From positions 153,055 through 217,054 of the forward strand of contig JACPBQ010000002.1 of the NCBI GenBank assembly GCA_016180235.1: a stretch of DNA of 64,000 nucleotides. Direction: 5' to 3'. Under the pieces are notes generated by a model. It saw only the letters and a program-made list of their open reading frames with translations. It had not been told where the DNA came from and made no database searches. Shown here in pieces: positions 1 to 8,606 of the stretch; positions within the stretch are counted from its first letter, which is position 1, and every line of letters starts with the position of its first letter. Source of the stretch: Candidatus Woesearchaeota archaeon (GTDB lineage: Archaea > Nanobdellota > Nanobdellia > Woesearchaeales > GW2011-AR4). The position numbers and the translations under genes were made by a program.

Positions 1-592
1 TGTCTATGTCATCATTCTCCTCAAAAGTATTCTCGATGTTAAAATTGAACCTTAACTCTGAGCCCGGTCCTACATCTTCCTCGCCAAAATCAAGCCTTCC
101 TCCGTCGCTTACATCCGTATCAGCCTCATTCCCTGATGAGATAGTTCCGTCTGACCGGTGGGTTAGCCTTGTTGTAAGGAAAACATCAAGGTCTTCAATT
201 ATTAATCCCCCTACAACATCAGCCCTTATGCTGAATAAAGGTGATTTACTCAGCTCTGTAGAAACAAGGTTTACAGAACCTAAAGTAACATTTCCAGTAG
301 AGGTAAGCGCAGGTATTGTTAATGTGAAATTTATATTTTCACTTGCGCCAGCTGAAAGGTTGAAATTTGTCTTGTTGAAGCTCAGGGTAAAATCACTGTC
401 GCTGAAAGTGAATGTAACTCCAGTCAGGTTGACATTGCCGTCATTAGTCAATGTGAATGTTCTTACTTTTGAAGTCCCAAGCGCCGATGTCCCCAGATCT
501 ATATTGTTAACAGTTGCTACACTGGCTGCAGCACTTGCGCTAAGGGAATACAATGCCAGAACAAATATTGACAAAAACAAAAGCTTCTTCAT
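1..592 (-). CDS. Secreted Ig-like/ASH-type surface protein, truncated by window edge
   Basis: Read on the minus strand from the ATG at 592-590, the frame stays open to the window edge, so the C-terminus is missing. The first about 22 residues (MKKLLFLSIFVLALYS, then SASAAAS) form a Sec signal peptide. The rest is Ser/Thr/Asn-rich beta-strand sequence with the pattern 'NDGNVNLTG...F....AG....I.FTLTIP', as in Ig-like repeats of archaeal surface proteins, followed by an acidic stretch. Inferred role: exported cell-envelope protein. A TATA-like ATTTATATAT on the minus strand (640-631) lies about 40 bases before the start. The family assignment is by pattern only. Confidence 0.75.
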   Translation of the reverse strand, partial: MKKLLFLSIFVLALYSLSASAAASVATVNNIDLGTSALGTSKVRTFTLTNDGNVNLTGVTFTFSDSDFTLSFNKTNFNLSAGASENINFTLTIPALTSTGNVTLGSVNLVSTELSKSPLFSIRADVVGGLIIEDLDVFLTTRLTHRSDGTISSGNEADTDVSDGGRLDFGEEDVGPGSELRFNFNIENTFEENDDID

Positions 593-755
593 TTTTACCA
601 CAAGTGATATTATTATAGAGTAGTTAATTCATATATAAATATTATGGTTTTAACGGCAAATCTGGAATATAATATCTATTGTTTTTTTGTAATTGAATAT
701 CTTTGTAAAGTCGATATTTCCCTTTTCCTCAAACCCATCTCCCTTATGGTTGTTT

Positions 756-1319
756 TCATCTTTTTTCTTCAGCTTCGGAAATATCTTCTGAATCTCCATC
801 TTGATTTTGCTCTGCATGCATCTCCGGATTTTCATCCCTTTCCTCAACTATTTCATTTATCTCTTCATTGACGTGCGCTATTTCTTCCATTGCCCCTGCT
901 ATCTTATTGGGATTCTGCTCAGCCTCGGATAATTCTTCTTTTATTTCATTGACTTCCTGCATCATCTTTCCTATTTTTTGCTTCTCCTGCTCTGCTACCT
1001 GCTCCGGTGTTACGCCAATCTCCTGCATAAGCTCGTTCAGGGAAGCAGTTTCCTGTGTTATGTCATAATCGTTATTTGAGAACTTGTTTAATTCTTCTAA
1101 TGGATCATTTTCTTCATTTAGTCTTGCCTGAGGCTCAAAACCAATATTTGAATCTGAATTTGGTTTTGGCATTTCTTTTGCTGTTTCGCGCCTCTCCTGA
1201 TTATTTTGGCTCTTTATGTTCAGAATGCTCTTTGCCTTCTCCGTAGCCTCATACGCAGATGCAGCCAAGCCCTGTTTTTTGAGCGTCTCAGCAAGCTGTT
1301 TTACCCTCTGATCTTCCAT
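756..1319 (-). CDS. Hypothetical acidic coiled-coil protein
   Basis: This 187-aa protein has no signal peptide or membrane helix. The first 35 residues form a basic amphipathic helix (KQLAETLKKQGLAASAYEAT); I recall similar N-termini in other DPANN small proteins. From about residue 95 the sequence becomes strongly acidic (Glu/Asp/Gln/Asn-rich), with heptad-like EQVAEQEKQ and IGKMMQEVNEIKEEL stretches that predict a coiled coil. No catalytic motif is visible. The start is the ATG at 1319-1317; a TATA-like stretch is near 1340-1350. It stands alone, with the truncated secreted gene downstream on the same strand. Function unknown. Confidence 0.7.
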   Translation of the reverse strand: MEDQRVKQLAETLKKQGLAASAYEATEKAKSILNIKSQNNQERRETAKEMPKPNSDSNIGFEPQARLNEENDPLEELNKFSNNDYDITQETASLNELMQEIGVTPEQVAEQEKQKIGKMMQEVNEIKEELSEAEQNPNKIAGAMEEIAHVNEEINEIVEERDENPEMHAEQNQDGDSEDISEAEEKR

Positions 1320-1361
1320 ATTTATGCTTTCTTTGCAGAAATATTATTTAAATTTTGCTAA

Positions 1362-1859
1362 TTATAAGGTACAGATAAAGATCCAGTCTTTTTTTCCGTC
1401 AATAATCTTTAAAATCTCAAAATTTTTATTGATTTCATTCTCTATTGCTCCAAATTTGCTGCTTCTTTTGAGGATGCTGAAAGCAAAGTCTTTTTTCCCG
1501 ACCCTTTTGATCTCTTCCATTCCTTTTTTGAAGTCATCGAAATTATGCATTGAAGAGATTGAAATTATCTTGTCAAAAGTCCTGTCCTTGAATGGCAGGT
1601 TTTCCGCTTTTGCCAGTATCTTGTTTGATTTATCATTCTGCACAATCATATCCATCGATGGGTCTATTCCAATGACTTTGCAGTTGAAATCTGAAGAAAG
1701 CCCAGTACCGCATCCGACATCAAGCAGAAGTTCATTGTTTGTTATACTGAAATTCTTTTTTATAATGCCTATTTTTATCCTCTGCTCCTCCCCATAAAGC
1801 CCATCATATCCTGCTGAGATTATTTTATAAAAGTCCATTTTTTTGATTAATTTAGGCAA
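1362..1859 (-). CDS. Class I SAM-dependent methyltransferase (UbiE/Methyltransf_11-like)
   Basis: A 165-aa Rossmann methyltransferase. Motif I LLLDVGCGTGLS lies at residues 45-55, the acidic residue after strand 2 is in VIGIDPS, motif II-like LAKAENLPF follows, and motif IV appears as FDKIISISSMHNF, typical of small UbiE-like enzymes. At 165 aa it is shorter than the usual 200-250, so the substrate-capping region is minimal. Substrate unknown. An alternative start is the internal Met8 (1838); the first seven residues may not be translated. It is divergent from the PLP enzyme beginning at 1928, and the 68-base AT-rich gap probably holds both promoters. Confidence 0.8.
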   Translation of the reverse strand: MPKLIKKMDFYKIISAGYDGLYGEEQRIKIGIIKKNFSITNNELLLDVGCGTGLSSDFNCKVIGIDPSMDMIVQNDKSNKILAKAENLPFKDRTFDKIISISSMHNFDDFKKGMEEIKRVGKKDFAFSILKRSSKFGAIENEINKNFEILKIIDGKKDWIFICTL

Positions 1860-1927
1860 TATTATAAACTTTAATATTTTTAATTAGTTTCAAATGATTT
1901 AAATATTGCGGGAATTTTCCCAAAAAC

Positions 1928-2761
1928 ATGAAAAAAGGACAGTTAAGAGCCGAGATAATAAACTCTTTGAAAAAATATACAAGGCATGACAACGTTTTCC
2001 TTTCTCCCAGGGGCAATAAGGCAATTTTTGCAGCATTGAGGCTTGTCAGGGAAACAAGCCCAAAAAATTCCATTTTAATCCCAGACCAGGGCGGCTGGAT
2101 TACCCATATCCAATATGCAGAAGATTTAAGGTTCAATATAAAAACGCTTGATACAGATTATGGCGTCATCAGGCTGGATATATTAAAAGAAAACATGAAA
2201 GATGCCGCTGCCATAATCTACTCAAACCCCGCCGGCTATTATGCCGAGCAGCCTGTAAAAGAGATTTACGATTTTTGCAGGAAAAACGGGGTATTGGTGA
2301 TAATGGACATAAGCGGCTGCATCGGCTCTGATTTTTATCATGGAAACTTTGCTGACATCATTGTCTGCAGCTTTGGAAGGTGGAAGCCTGTAAACCACGG
2401 TTATGGGGGCTTTATCTCGATAGCCAGTAGGGAAGTTTCTGAAAAAGATAAGAATATGCTGGAAAGTCTGGAGTTTGATGAAAAATACTATCCGGAATTA
2501 TGCAAAAAACTGGAAAGCCTTAAAGGAAGATATGAAATGTACGGAAAGGCAAATAAAAAAATCAAGGAAGAATTAAAAAATTTCAATATTTTGCATAAAA
2601 GCAAAGAGGGTGTTAATGTCATAGCAAAATTTGCAGATGAGGACGAAAAAAGCAGGATAATAAGCTATTGCGAAAAGAATAAATACGAGTTCATTGTTTG
2701 CCCAAAGATGATAAGAGTCAATGAAAATGCAATAAGCATAGAGGTGAAGAGGATTGAATAA
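1928..2761 (+). CDS. PLP-dependent aminotransferase-like protein (fold type I)
   Basis: A 277-aa protein with fold-type-I PLP enzyme hallmarks resembling a compact DegT/aminotransferase class V member. It has a GNKAIFAALR cofactor-phosphate helix, the Asp that pairs with the pyridine nitrogen in VIMDISG (D127), and the Schiff-base lysine in SFGRWKPVNHGYGG (K153), followed by the Gly-rich turn. It is much shorter than typical 370-400 aa enzymes; the C-terminal small domain is abbreviated. Known members act on sugar-nucleotide or amino-acid substrates; the substrate here is unknown. The stop overlaps the TTG start of the downstream lipoprotein, so the two are probably co-transcribed. Confidence 0.75.
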   Translation: MKKGQLRAEIINSLKKYTRHDNVFLSPRGNKAIFAALRLVRETSPKNSILIPDQGGWITHIQYAEDLRFNIKTLDTDYGVIRLDILKENMKDAAAIIYSNPAGYYAEQPVKEIYDFCRKNGVLVIMDISGCIGSDFYHGNFADIIVCSFGRWKPVNHGYGGFISIASREVSEKDKNMLESLEFDEKYYPELCKKLESLKGRYEMYGKANKKIKEELKNFNILHKSKEGVNVIAKFADEDEKSRIISYCEKNKYEFIVCPKMIRVNENAISIEVKRIE

Positions 2762-3329
2762 AACAATAATTTTTATTTTGATTTTTGGCTTGGCAGTTGT
2801 ATATGGCTGCTCTTTCCAGCTGACTTTTGAGAAAGGAGTAAAAAAAATGGACAAGCTCGACAATCAGTATGGTGCAAGCTTAAAATCTCCTCCGGATAAT
2901 GCAGATAAGATTACCGGGCTGGTTGCAGGGCTGAATGATTTTAAGGCTGCAAACCCGGATATTCCGGATTCCCTTGCACTCCTAATAGACTTTAGGGTAA
3001 AATTCCTGGAATCTGCAAAGCTTGATTTGGAAGGCTGGCAGTGGGGGAAAGCAAGCACAACTGATTACGGCTTTGGATGCAGCAAAGGCTACCCAAGGAT
3101 TACAGAATCAGCAAAGTTAAGGAATGCATCCGCGCAAAAGGGCAATGAAGCAGTAGCAATATTGCAGGAATTTGTGGACCGCTACCAAGCTGAAGCCCAA
3201 AGCCTCAATATATCCCAGAAGGATGTTTTAATCCTAAAGACAGAATATTTCACAATGGAAGAAAAAGCAGCAAGGGATGCAAGAATCATGAGAAGCCTCT
3301 GCAAAGATCAGGCAAATCAGACAGGGTAA
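2754..3329 (+). CDS. Putative lipoprotein, unknown function
   Basis: A 191-aa protein starting at TTG 2754, eight bases before the end of the preceding gene; GAGGTGAAGAGG just upstream is a good ribosome binding site, and no other start keeps the hydrophobic N-terminus. The signal TIIFILIFGLAVVYGC ends in a lipobox-like VYGC, so residue 19 may be a lipidated cysteine. The remainder is helical, with AANPDIP and SLALLIDFRVKFLES stretches and two further cysteines (GFGCSKGYP; SLCKDQ). Inferred: a membrane-tethered extracytoplasmic protein. It is followed after one base by a zinc-ribbon gene. Confidence 0.65.
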   Translation: MNKTIIFILIFGLAVVYGCSFQLTFEKGVKKMDKLDNQYGASLKSPPDNADKITGLVAGLNDFKAANPDIPDSLALLIDFRVKFLESAKLDLEGWQWGKASTTDYGFGCSKGYPRITESAKLRNASAQKGNEAVAILQEFVDRYQAEAQSLNISQKDVLILKTEYFTMEEKAARDARIMRSLCKDQANQTG

Positions 3330-3330
3330 G

Positions 3331-3765
3331 ATGGAACTCAAAAAGCCCGGCAGCATGGAAGAATGCCTGTACTTTACAAACCGCTCTTTAGGTAACGAAG
3401 GGTATGCAATAGCATGGGTTTACAGGAAGCCCTGCCCAAAATGCAAAAATGCGCGATTAGGAAAACCAATAAAAAAAAATGGGAAGGCCGACAAGAAAGC
3501 AGCAGTTTATGAATGCCCATCATGCAAGTACCAGGAGCCGAATGAGAAAATTGAATCAGAGTTAAAAGTCGAGGTAGAATACAAATGCCCCCATTGCAGC
3601 AATGAAGGCTTTGCGACAACAGAATACAAACGGAAAAGCTTTGAGGGCGTCCCTGCCTATGTCTTTGAATGCGAAAAATGCAGCAAAAATATAGGCATAA
3701 CAAAAAAATTAAAGGGCTCTAAGAAAAAAGCAAGCAAGGCAGATGCTGATGATGCAGATGAGTGA
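3331..3765 (+). CDS. Double zinc-ribbon protein
   Basis: A 144-aa basic protein with two treble-clef/zinc-ribbon units: CPKC...CPSC (about residues 35-65) and CPHC...CEKC (about 86-115), followed by a Lys/Ser-rich then Asp-rich tail. I recall comparable 'MELKKP.. EECLYFT' proteins as conserved small proteins in DPANN archaea, usually annotated hypothetical. Zinc-binding and nucleic-acid or protein-binding roles are likely, but no enzyme motif is present. The ATG is one base after the preceding stop, so it is the last gene of a three-gene operon (PLP enzyme, lipoprotein, zinc ribbon). Confidence 0.75.
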   Translation: MELKKPGSMEECLYFTNRSLGNEGYAIAWVYRKPCPKCKNARLGKPIKKNGKADKKAAVYECPSCKYQEPNEKIESELKVEVEYKCPHCSNEGFATTEYKRKSFEGVPAYVFECEKCSKNIGITKKLKGSKKKASKADADDADE

Positions 3766-3892
3766 TTTCTTAGTTGTTAGGTAATTTTTACTATTTTGAG
3801 TGATTGTTTGTTATTGGCTTTAATGTTTGTTGGTTATTGTCTTATATTGGCATGAGTCTTATAATTGGCTTTTTTGACAACATTTTTAAACA

Positions 3893-3900
3893 AAAACATT
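3893..3900 (+). promoter_or_regulatory. TATA-like box of metG
   Basis: TTTTTAAA preceded by an A-rich tract. Standard archaeal spacing puts transcription start near 3915-3925, almost on top of the candidate Shine-Dalgarno AGGTGG at 3911-3916. The metG leader must therefore be very short, which limits how far upstream translation could begin. Confidence 0.4.
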
Positions 3901-3935
3901 ACTCTTAGCATAGGTGGTTTAATTCAAAAATAAAG

Positions 3936-5995
3936 ATGATAATAAAAAAATAATTGTAACCTCTGCACTACCATATGCCAATGGGCCTTTGCATTTGGGG
4001 CATCTGGTAGAGTACATCCAGACAGACATATTTGTGCGCTTCTTGAGATTAACAGAAAAAGATGTTGTTTACTGCTGCGCTGACGACACCCACGGCACTC
4101 CAATAGAGCTGAAGGCCAATGAGCTCAAGATAAAGCCTGAGCAACTCATTGCAAGGGTCTTTAAAGAGCATACAAGGGACTTCAAAAATTTCCTGATAAA
4201 GTTTGACAGCTACCATACAACCAACTCAAAGGAAAACAAGCATTTTTCTGACTTGATTTTTTCTAGGTTAAATGAAAAAGGCCATATTTATACCAAGGAT
4301 ATTGAAGTAACTTATTGCGAGCATGATAAGAGGACCTTGCCGGACAGGTATGTAAAGGGAAAATGCCCTAAGTGCGGAGCGGAAGACCAATACGGCGATG
4401 TCTGCGAGAAATGCAACGCAGCCTACAAGACAGTTGATTTGATTGATCCTTACTGCATACTATGCAAAAAAGCTCCGGTAAAGAGAACCTCAAAGCATTA
4501 TTTTTTTAGGCTATCCTCATTTTCAAAATTTTTAGAGGGATGGATAAAAGATAACAAAAATCTGCAGCCGGAAATAAAGAATTTTGTATTGAACTGGATC
4601 AAGACAGGCCTGGAAGACTGGGACATAAGCAGGGACGGCCCTTATTTCGGCTTCAACATTCCCGGAGAAAAAGACAAATACTATTATGTCTGGCTTGATG
4701 CCCCGATAGGCTATATAGCGAGTTTTGCAAACTTAGTCGGAAATGTTGAAAAAGCAGAGAAAGAATGGAATAACTCAGAAATAATACATTTCATTGGAAA
4801 AGATATAACCTACTTCCACTTGTTGTTCTGGCCGGCTATGCTGCATGGCGCAGGATTCAAGCTGCCAAAGGACATTGTTGTCCATGGTTTCCTGACTGTA
4901 AATGGCGAAAAGATGTCCAAAAGCAGGGGCACATTCTTTACAGCAGAGGAATTTTTGGAAAAATACGATGCAGAGCACCTAAGGTATTATTACGGCAACG
5001 TACTGTCAAAGAAACTGGCAGATATAGACTTGAATTTCAGTGAATTCAGGGAAAGGATAAATAATGAGCTTGTTGGCAATTTGGGAAATTTCTGCTATAG
5101 GATAATCAGCTTTGTAAATAAAAATTTCAATGGAAAAATAAAAAATATTGACAGCAACAAGGATATAATTGGTGCTATAAATCAAAAAGTGGGCATAATA
5201 AAAAAGCACTATGAAGAGTTCAACTTTAATTTTGCCGTCAATGAGGCATTATTATTGTCCGATATTGGAAATAAGTATTTCCAGCAAAATGAGCCCTGGA
5301 AATTGATTAAAGAAGACAAGGAAAAAACCCGGGAAATATGCGCATTATGCGTCAACATTGCGAAAGACCTCAGTATTTTGATCCAGCCAGTATTGCCAAA
5401 ATTTTCTGAAGAACTGCAGAAGCAACTAAATGTCAAAAATCTGAAATGGAAGGATATTAACTTTGATTTAAAAAACCATAAGATTGGAAAGGAAAAGATT
5501 TTGGTTGAGAAGATTGCGGAAGAAAAAAAAGAGGTCTTTCCGCTAAACCTGAAAGTTGCTAAAATTCTTGATGTAAAAGACCACCCGGATGCAGACAAGC
5601 TCTATGTCCTGCAGATTGATTTAGGCAGGGAAAAAAGGCAGTTAGTCGCAGGATTAAATGGCCATTATTCCAAAGAGGAGCTGAAAAACAAGAGAATAAT
5701 TGTGATCACTAATTTAAAGTATGCAAAATTAAGGGGCATTGAAAGCCAGGGAATGCTGTTGGCTGGAGATGACGGAAAAGAAGTAGGTGTTTTAACAATT
5801 AAAAACGCAGAGCCTGGAGCACAGGTTGGAATTGATAATTTTGAAAATTCCAATGAACAGGTTACATTTGAACAGTTCCAGAAATTAAAGATTGTTGTAA
5901 AAAATAATCATCCTTATTTTAATGGCAAGGAGATAAAAGCCGGTTCTGAAGGCATCAAGGTAGAGAAGGTAAAAGACGGAGCAGAGATAAGATAA
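3936..5995 (+). CDS. metG: Methionyl-tRNA synthetase (apparent -1 frameshift near the start)
   Basis: Class I aminoacyl-tRNA synthetase that charges tRNA-Met. The main frame contains HLGH (4 residues into the part readable from TTG 3989), paired zinc knuckles (CPKC, CEKC, CILC at about 126-159), KMSKS (308-312), the helical anticodon-binding domain, and a fused C-terminal OB-fold tRNA-binding domain (Trbp111/EMAP-like, about 516-615). The essential strand before HLGH, IIVTSALPYANGP, is encoded in the same frame upstream of 3989, but no ATG, GTG or TTG precedes it before a stop at 3920. ATG 3936 opens MIIKK in another frame and hits TAA directly after A7 (3944-3950); stepping back one base at A7 joins them into a normal N-terminus. 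Either an A is missing from the sequence or slippage occurs. Confidence 0.9.
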
Positions 5996-6047
5996 TTATC
6001 TGTTACAAATAATAGAATAATTATTAATTTATTTCTATTATTAATAT

Positions 6048-6126
6048 CAGAAAAATAAGTATTATTTTGATATTTCTATTATATATAACAGAAAAATCTG
6101 TAAATTATAACAGAAAAATATATAAA
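6048..6126 (+). promoter_or_regulatory. Promoter with CAGAAAAAT direct repeats
   Basis: CAGAAAAAT occurs at 6048-6056, 6089-6097 and 6111-6119. The last two share the longer ATAACAGAAAAAT and are exactly 22 bp apart, two helical turns. The third overlaps a TATA-like AAATATATAAAT ending near 6126, about 25 bases before the ATG at 6151. This looks like an operator overlapping the promoter of surface cassette A; the regulator is unknown. Confidence 0.45.
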
Positions 6127-6150
6127 TGGAAAGCCCGGAAATAATGATAA

Positions 6151-6426
6151 ATGCAAAAAGAGGACCTTAACCATTGCATGCTTATTTTCTATACTTTAAA
6201 GTATATCCCGCAGAAAGAAAAAGTAAAGGTCCTGAGAGATCTCAATGGATATAAGGAAAAAAAGCAGGGCAAAGAATACCATCATAGCGGCTTGGTGCAG
6301 AAAGCCAATGCGGAAAAGCTCGGCTCTAACGTCATTCTGGTCCCAATAGGCAGTTTCGCTGATTTTCAGAATTTTTTCAGCAAAAGCAATATAAGCATCA
6401 GGCTGAAAGAGGTCTTGGTAAAGTGA
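6151..6426 (+). CDS. Hypothetical small protein at head of surface cassette A
   Basis: A 91-aa basic protein with no membrane helix or signal peptide. The pattern 'F.Y.LKYIPQKEKVKVLRDLNGYKEK..GKEYHHSGL' followed by 'LGSNVILVPIGSFADFQNFF...I.I+LKEVLV' resembles a family of short DPANN proteins that I know only as hypothetical. Its TGA overlaps the GTG of the next gene (GTGA), so translation is coupled to the class III signal-peptide protein. By position it matches the small DNA-binding proteins at the head of cassettes B and C, but I cannot identify a DNA-binding fold here. Confidence 0.65.
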   Translation: MQKEDLNHCMLIFYTLKYIPQKEKVKVLRDLNGYKEKKQGKEYHHSGLVQKANAEKLGSNVILVPIGSFADFQNFFSKSNISIRLKEVLVK

Positions 6427-8513
6427 ATATTAAAAACAAAAGAGGCCAGGCAGCAGTTTTCATAATTATAGGGCTCATTATCCTGATTACTGCAGGAGTC
6501 ATATTTTTCATCCAGAGAGAAGAAATAAAGCCTATTGAAAAAGAATCAGGGGAGCAGCCCCAGTTTGCAGGCCAGGCAGAACTGAAGAATTTTGTTGATA
6601 GCTGCCTGCAAAGCTCTGTTTTGCAGGGTTTGCAGATAATGAGCCTGCAAGGCGGCTATATAGATATTCCTGCTGATTCGAATATCTTGACAGCAGACGG
6701 AAATGATATCCCTTACTGGCTCACTGCTGACAGCGTAGCAATACCATCGCTTGATTTCATGCAAACAGAGCTGGAAAATTATGTTGTGAAAGAGCTTGAA
6801 TCATGCGTCAGCGGTTTCAAGGATTTTAAAGATCAGGGCTTTGAAGTTAATTACAGCAGCATAAAAGCAGATGCAGCCATGGGAAAAGCTGTTGTTGTGA
6901 ATGTTGATTTCCCGATTATGCTGAAAAAAGAAGGAATAAGCTTTGAAGAAAAGGATTTTGTGTATACAGTTCCGATAGACATGGAGCTCATACAGAAAAC
7001 CGCTTCTGGCCTTGCTGCTCTGGAAGACTTCCACACTTACCTTGAGGACCATACAAAAAATCTGATTTCATTGTACTCTGGAGTTGACCAGAACAGGCTG
7101 CCTCCTTTTTCCCAGTCTACCACAAACCTTAATTGCAATTTTGTCAGCTGGAGCAAGGAGGAGGTAAAAAACAGATTAAAGAATATCCTTAATTTTAATG
7201 TTCCAAACTTAAAAATAGAGGGAACGAACTATAATTTAGCAGGTTCTGATGCTGTTTATGAAAGCTTCGTTTATGACTTGTTTAATGAAAATTTTCCAAA
7301 CTTGAAGATTGATTTTATTTATGAAAACAGCTGGGAATTCCTGGCTTTTGACATTGTCCCCAGCAGCGGAAATTCATTGATTCCGGAAAAAGTCGTTGGG
7401 ACAAATATACCCATGCTGCCGCAGATTTGCGTTTTTAAGTATCCTTTCAAGTATACAATGCAGTATCCAGTTTTAATTAAAATTACTGATTTAAATTCGG
7501 CAAAAATAGACCCTGCGGCTGATGTTTATTATGAAAAACAGGGCTTTGCTTTCCAGTTCCCAATGGTTTCTTACTTATGCGGAAATCAGAACAGGAAATG
7601 CGTTGCTGGAAATTTTCCTCAAATTGATGTAACTTCTTTTGCCGTTGGAAATACGACTTTACTGCCTCAAACTTTGTTCTGCAAACCAGAGCAGATGATA
7701 AGCAATGAAATAACAGTAAAGACTTTTGATTCTTTAACTGCAAATAGTTTATCGAATGTTGATGTAAATTATTACTGCGGCAGCTACCAGAATGACTGCT
7801 TTATCGGAAGGACCGATGGGAATGGTGTTTTAAAGGCAAAATTCCCGCTATGCATTAACGGGCAGATATACTTTGCAAAAGAGGGCTATTCAATTTTAGG
7901 CCAGGGCTTGACAACCCATGAAATTCCAAAGTCTGAGCTTGCATATTTCCTGAATCCGAAGAACAGCCTTAAAGTGGAAATGAAGAAAGTAAGTATTCTT
8001 TCATTAGTTCAGGATTATTTTGAAAATAATAAGTTAAATATTGAAAACAGTTTGCAGGATGTTATTGCTGGAGAGAAAGTTACAATAGTTTCTGATACAG
8101 GCTTATTTTACATTTATCCTGATCCTGCAGACAGGACTCTGCAGATTGGCACCGGAAACCATAAGTTTGGGCTGCAGTTGACAGCGGAAAATGCAAGTTC
8201 GCTTGGATTTCTGAACGCTGATGCTTCGGTATCAAAAGAAGATTTGAGAAAAAGCAAGGTTGTATTTTATGTCTTTGAGGACAGCAGCACTGACTCTATT
8301 TTGAGGGCAGACGGGAATCTGGAAGCCGAGCTGTTGTATTCATGCGGGAAAAATGCAGACGATAGCTGTAATTTTGATTCATGCAGTTTTGCCGGCATAG
8401 ACGGCTTAAATATACGGGACTTTAATGATAATTTGGAAACATGCGAAAAAGCATTTAATATTACGATAGCAAAAGAGCAGTACCGGGATTTAATAAAGCC
8501 CGTATTCAGCTGA
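6423..8513 (+). CDS. Class III signal-peptide surface protein, cassette A head gene
   Basis: A 696-aa protein starting at GTG 6423 inside the preceding stop. The N-terminus KRGQAAVFIIIGLIILITAG is a pilin/archaellin-type class III signal: cleavage after Gly8 by an archaeal prepilin peptidase would leave Gln9 before the hydrophobic helix. The ectodomain starts with a module shared with the genes at 13640, 23090 and 50401: '(V/I)D.C(L/I)......G(L/I).....GGYI(D/N).P', then 'PYW', then an SC(I/V)SGF. segment. Several cysteines follow in CGNQNRKC and CGSYQNDC, and the C-terminus has Ig-like character. Inferred: a membrane-anchored filament or scaffold subunit on the cell surface. Confidence 0.8.
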   Translation: MNIKNKRGQAAVFIIIGLIILITAGVIFFIQREEIKPIEKESGEQPQFAGQAELKNFVDSCLQSSVLQGLQIMSLQGGYIDIPADSNILTADGNDIPYWLTADSVAIPSLDFMQTELENYVVKELESCVSGFKDFKDQGFEVNYSSIKADAAMGKAVVVNVDFPIMLKKEGISFEEKDFVYTVPIDMELIQKTASGLAALEDFHTYLEDHTKNLISLYSGVDQNRLPPFSQSTTNLNCNFVSWSKEEVKNRLKNILNFNVPNLKIEGTNYNLAGSDAVYESFVYDLFNENFPNLKIDFIYENSWEFLAFDIVPSSGNSLIPEKVVGTNIPMLPQICVFKYPFKYTMQYPVLIKITDLNSAKIDPAADVYYEKQGFAFQFPMVSYLCGNQNRKCVAGNFPQIDVTSFAVGNTTLLPQTLFCKPEQMISNEITVKTFDSLTANSLSNVDVNYYCGSYQNDCFIGRTDGNGVLKAKFPLCINGQIYFAKEGYSILGQGLTTHEIPKSELAYFLNPKNSLKVEMKKVSILSLVQDYFENNKLNIENSLQDVIAGEKVTIVSDTGLFYIYPDPADRTLQIGTGNHKFGLQLTAENASSLGFLNADASVSKEDLRKSKVVFYVFEDSSTDSILRADGNLEAELLYSCGKNADDSCNFDSCSFAGIDGLNIRDFNDNLETCEKAFNITIAKEQYRDLIKPVFS

Positions 8514-8606
8514 ATGGCAAAAAATATGTCCAATATCTTGGACTTAAGTACCAAAAATGGGACAAAGGAATAATAAGCAAGCTCAAATCGTCGATAAAAG
8601 GCAAAA

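Noticed and set aside
6..623. 205-codon plus-strand frame at the left edge
   Set aside because: The minus strand reads as a clear signal peptide and Ig-like protein over the same bases; the plus frame has no recognisable features.
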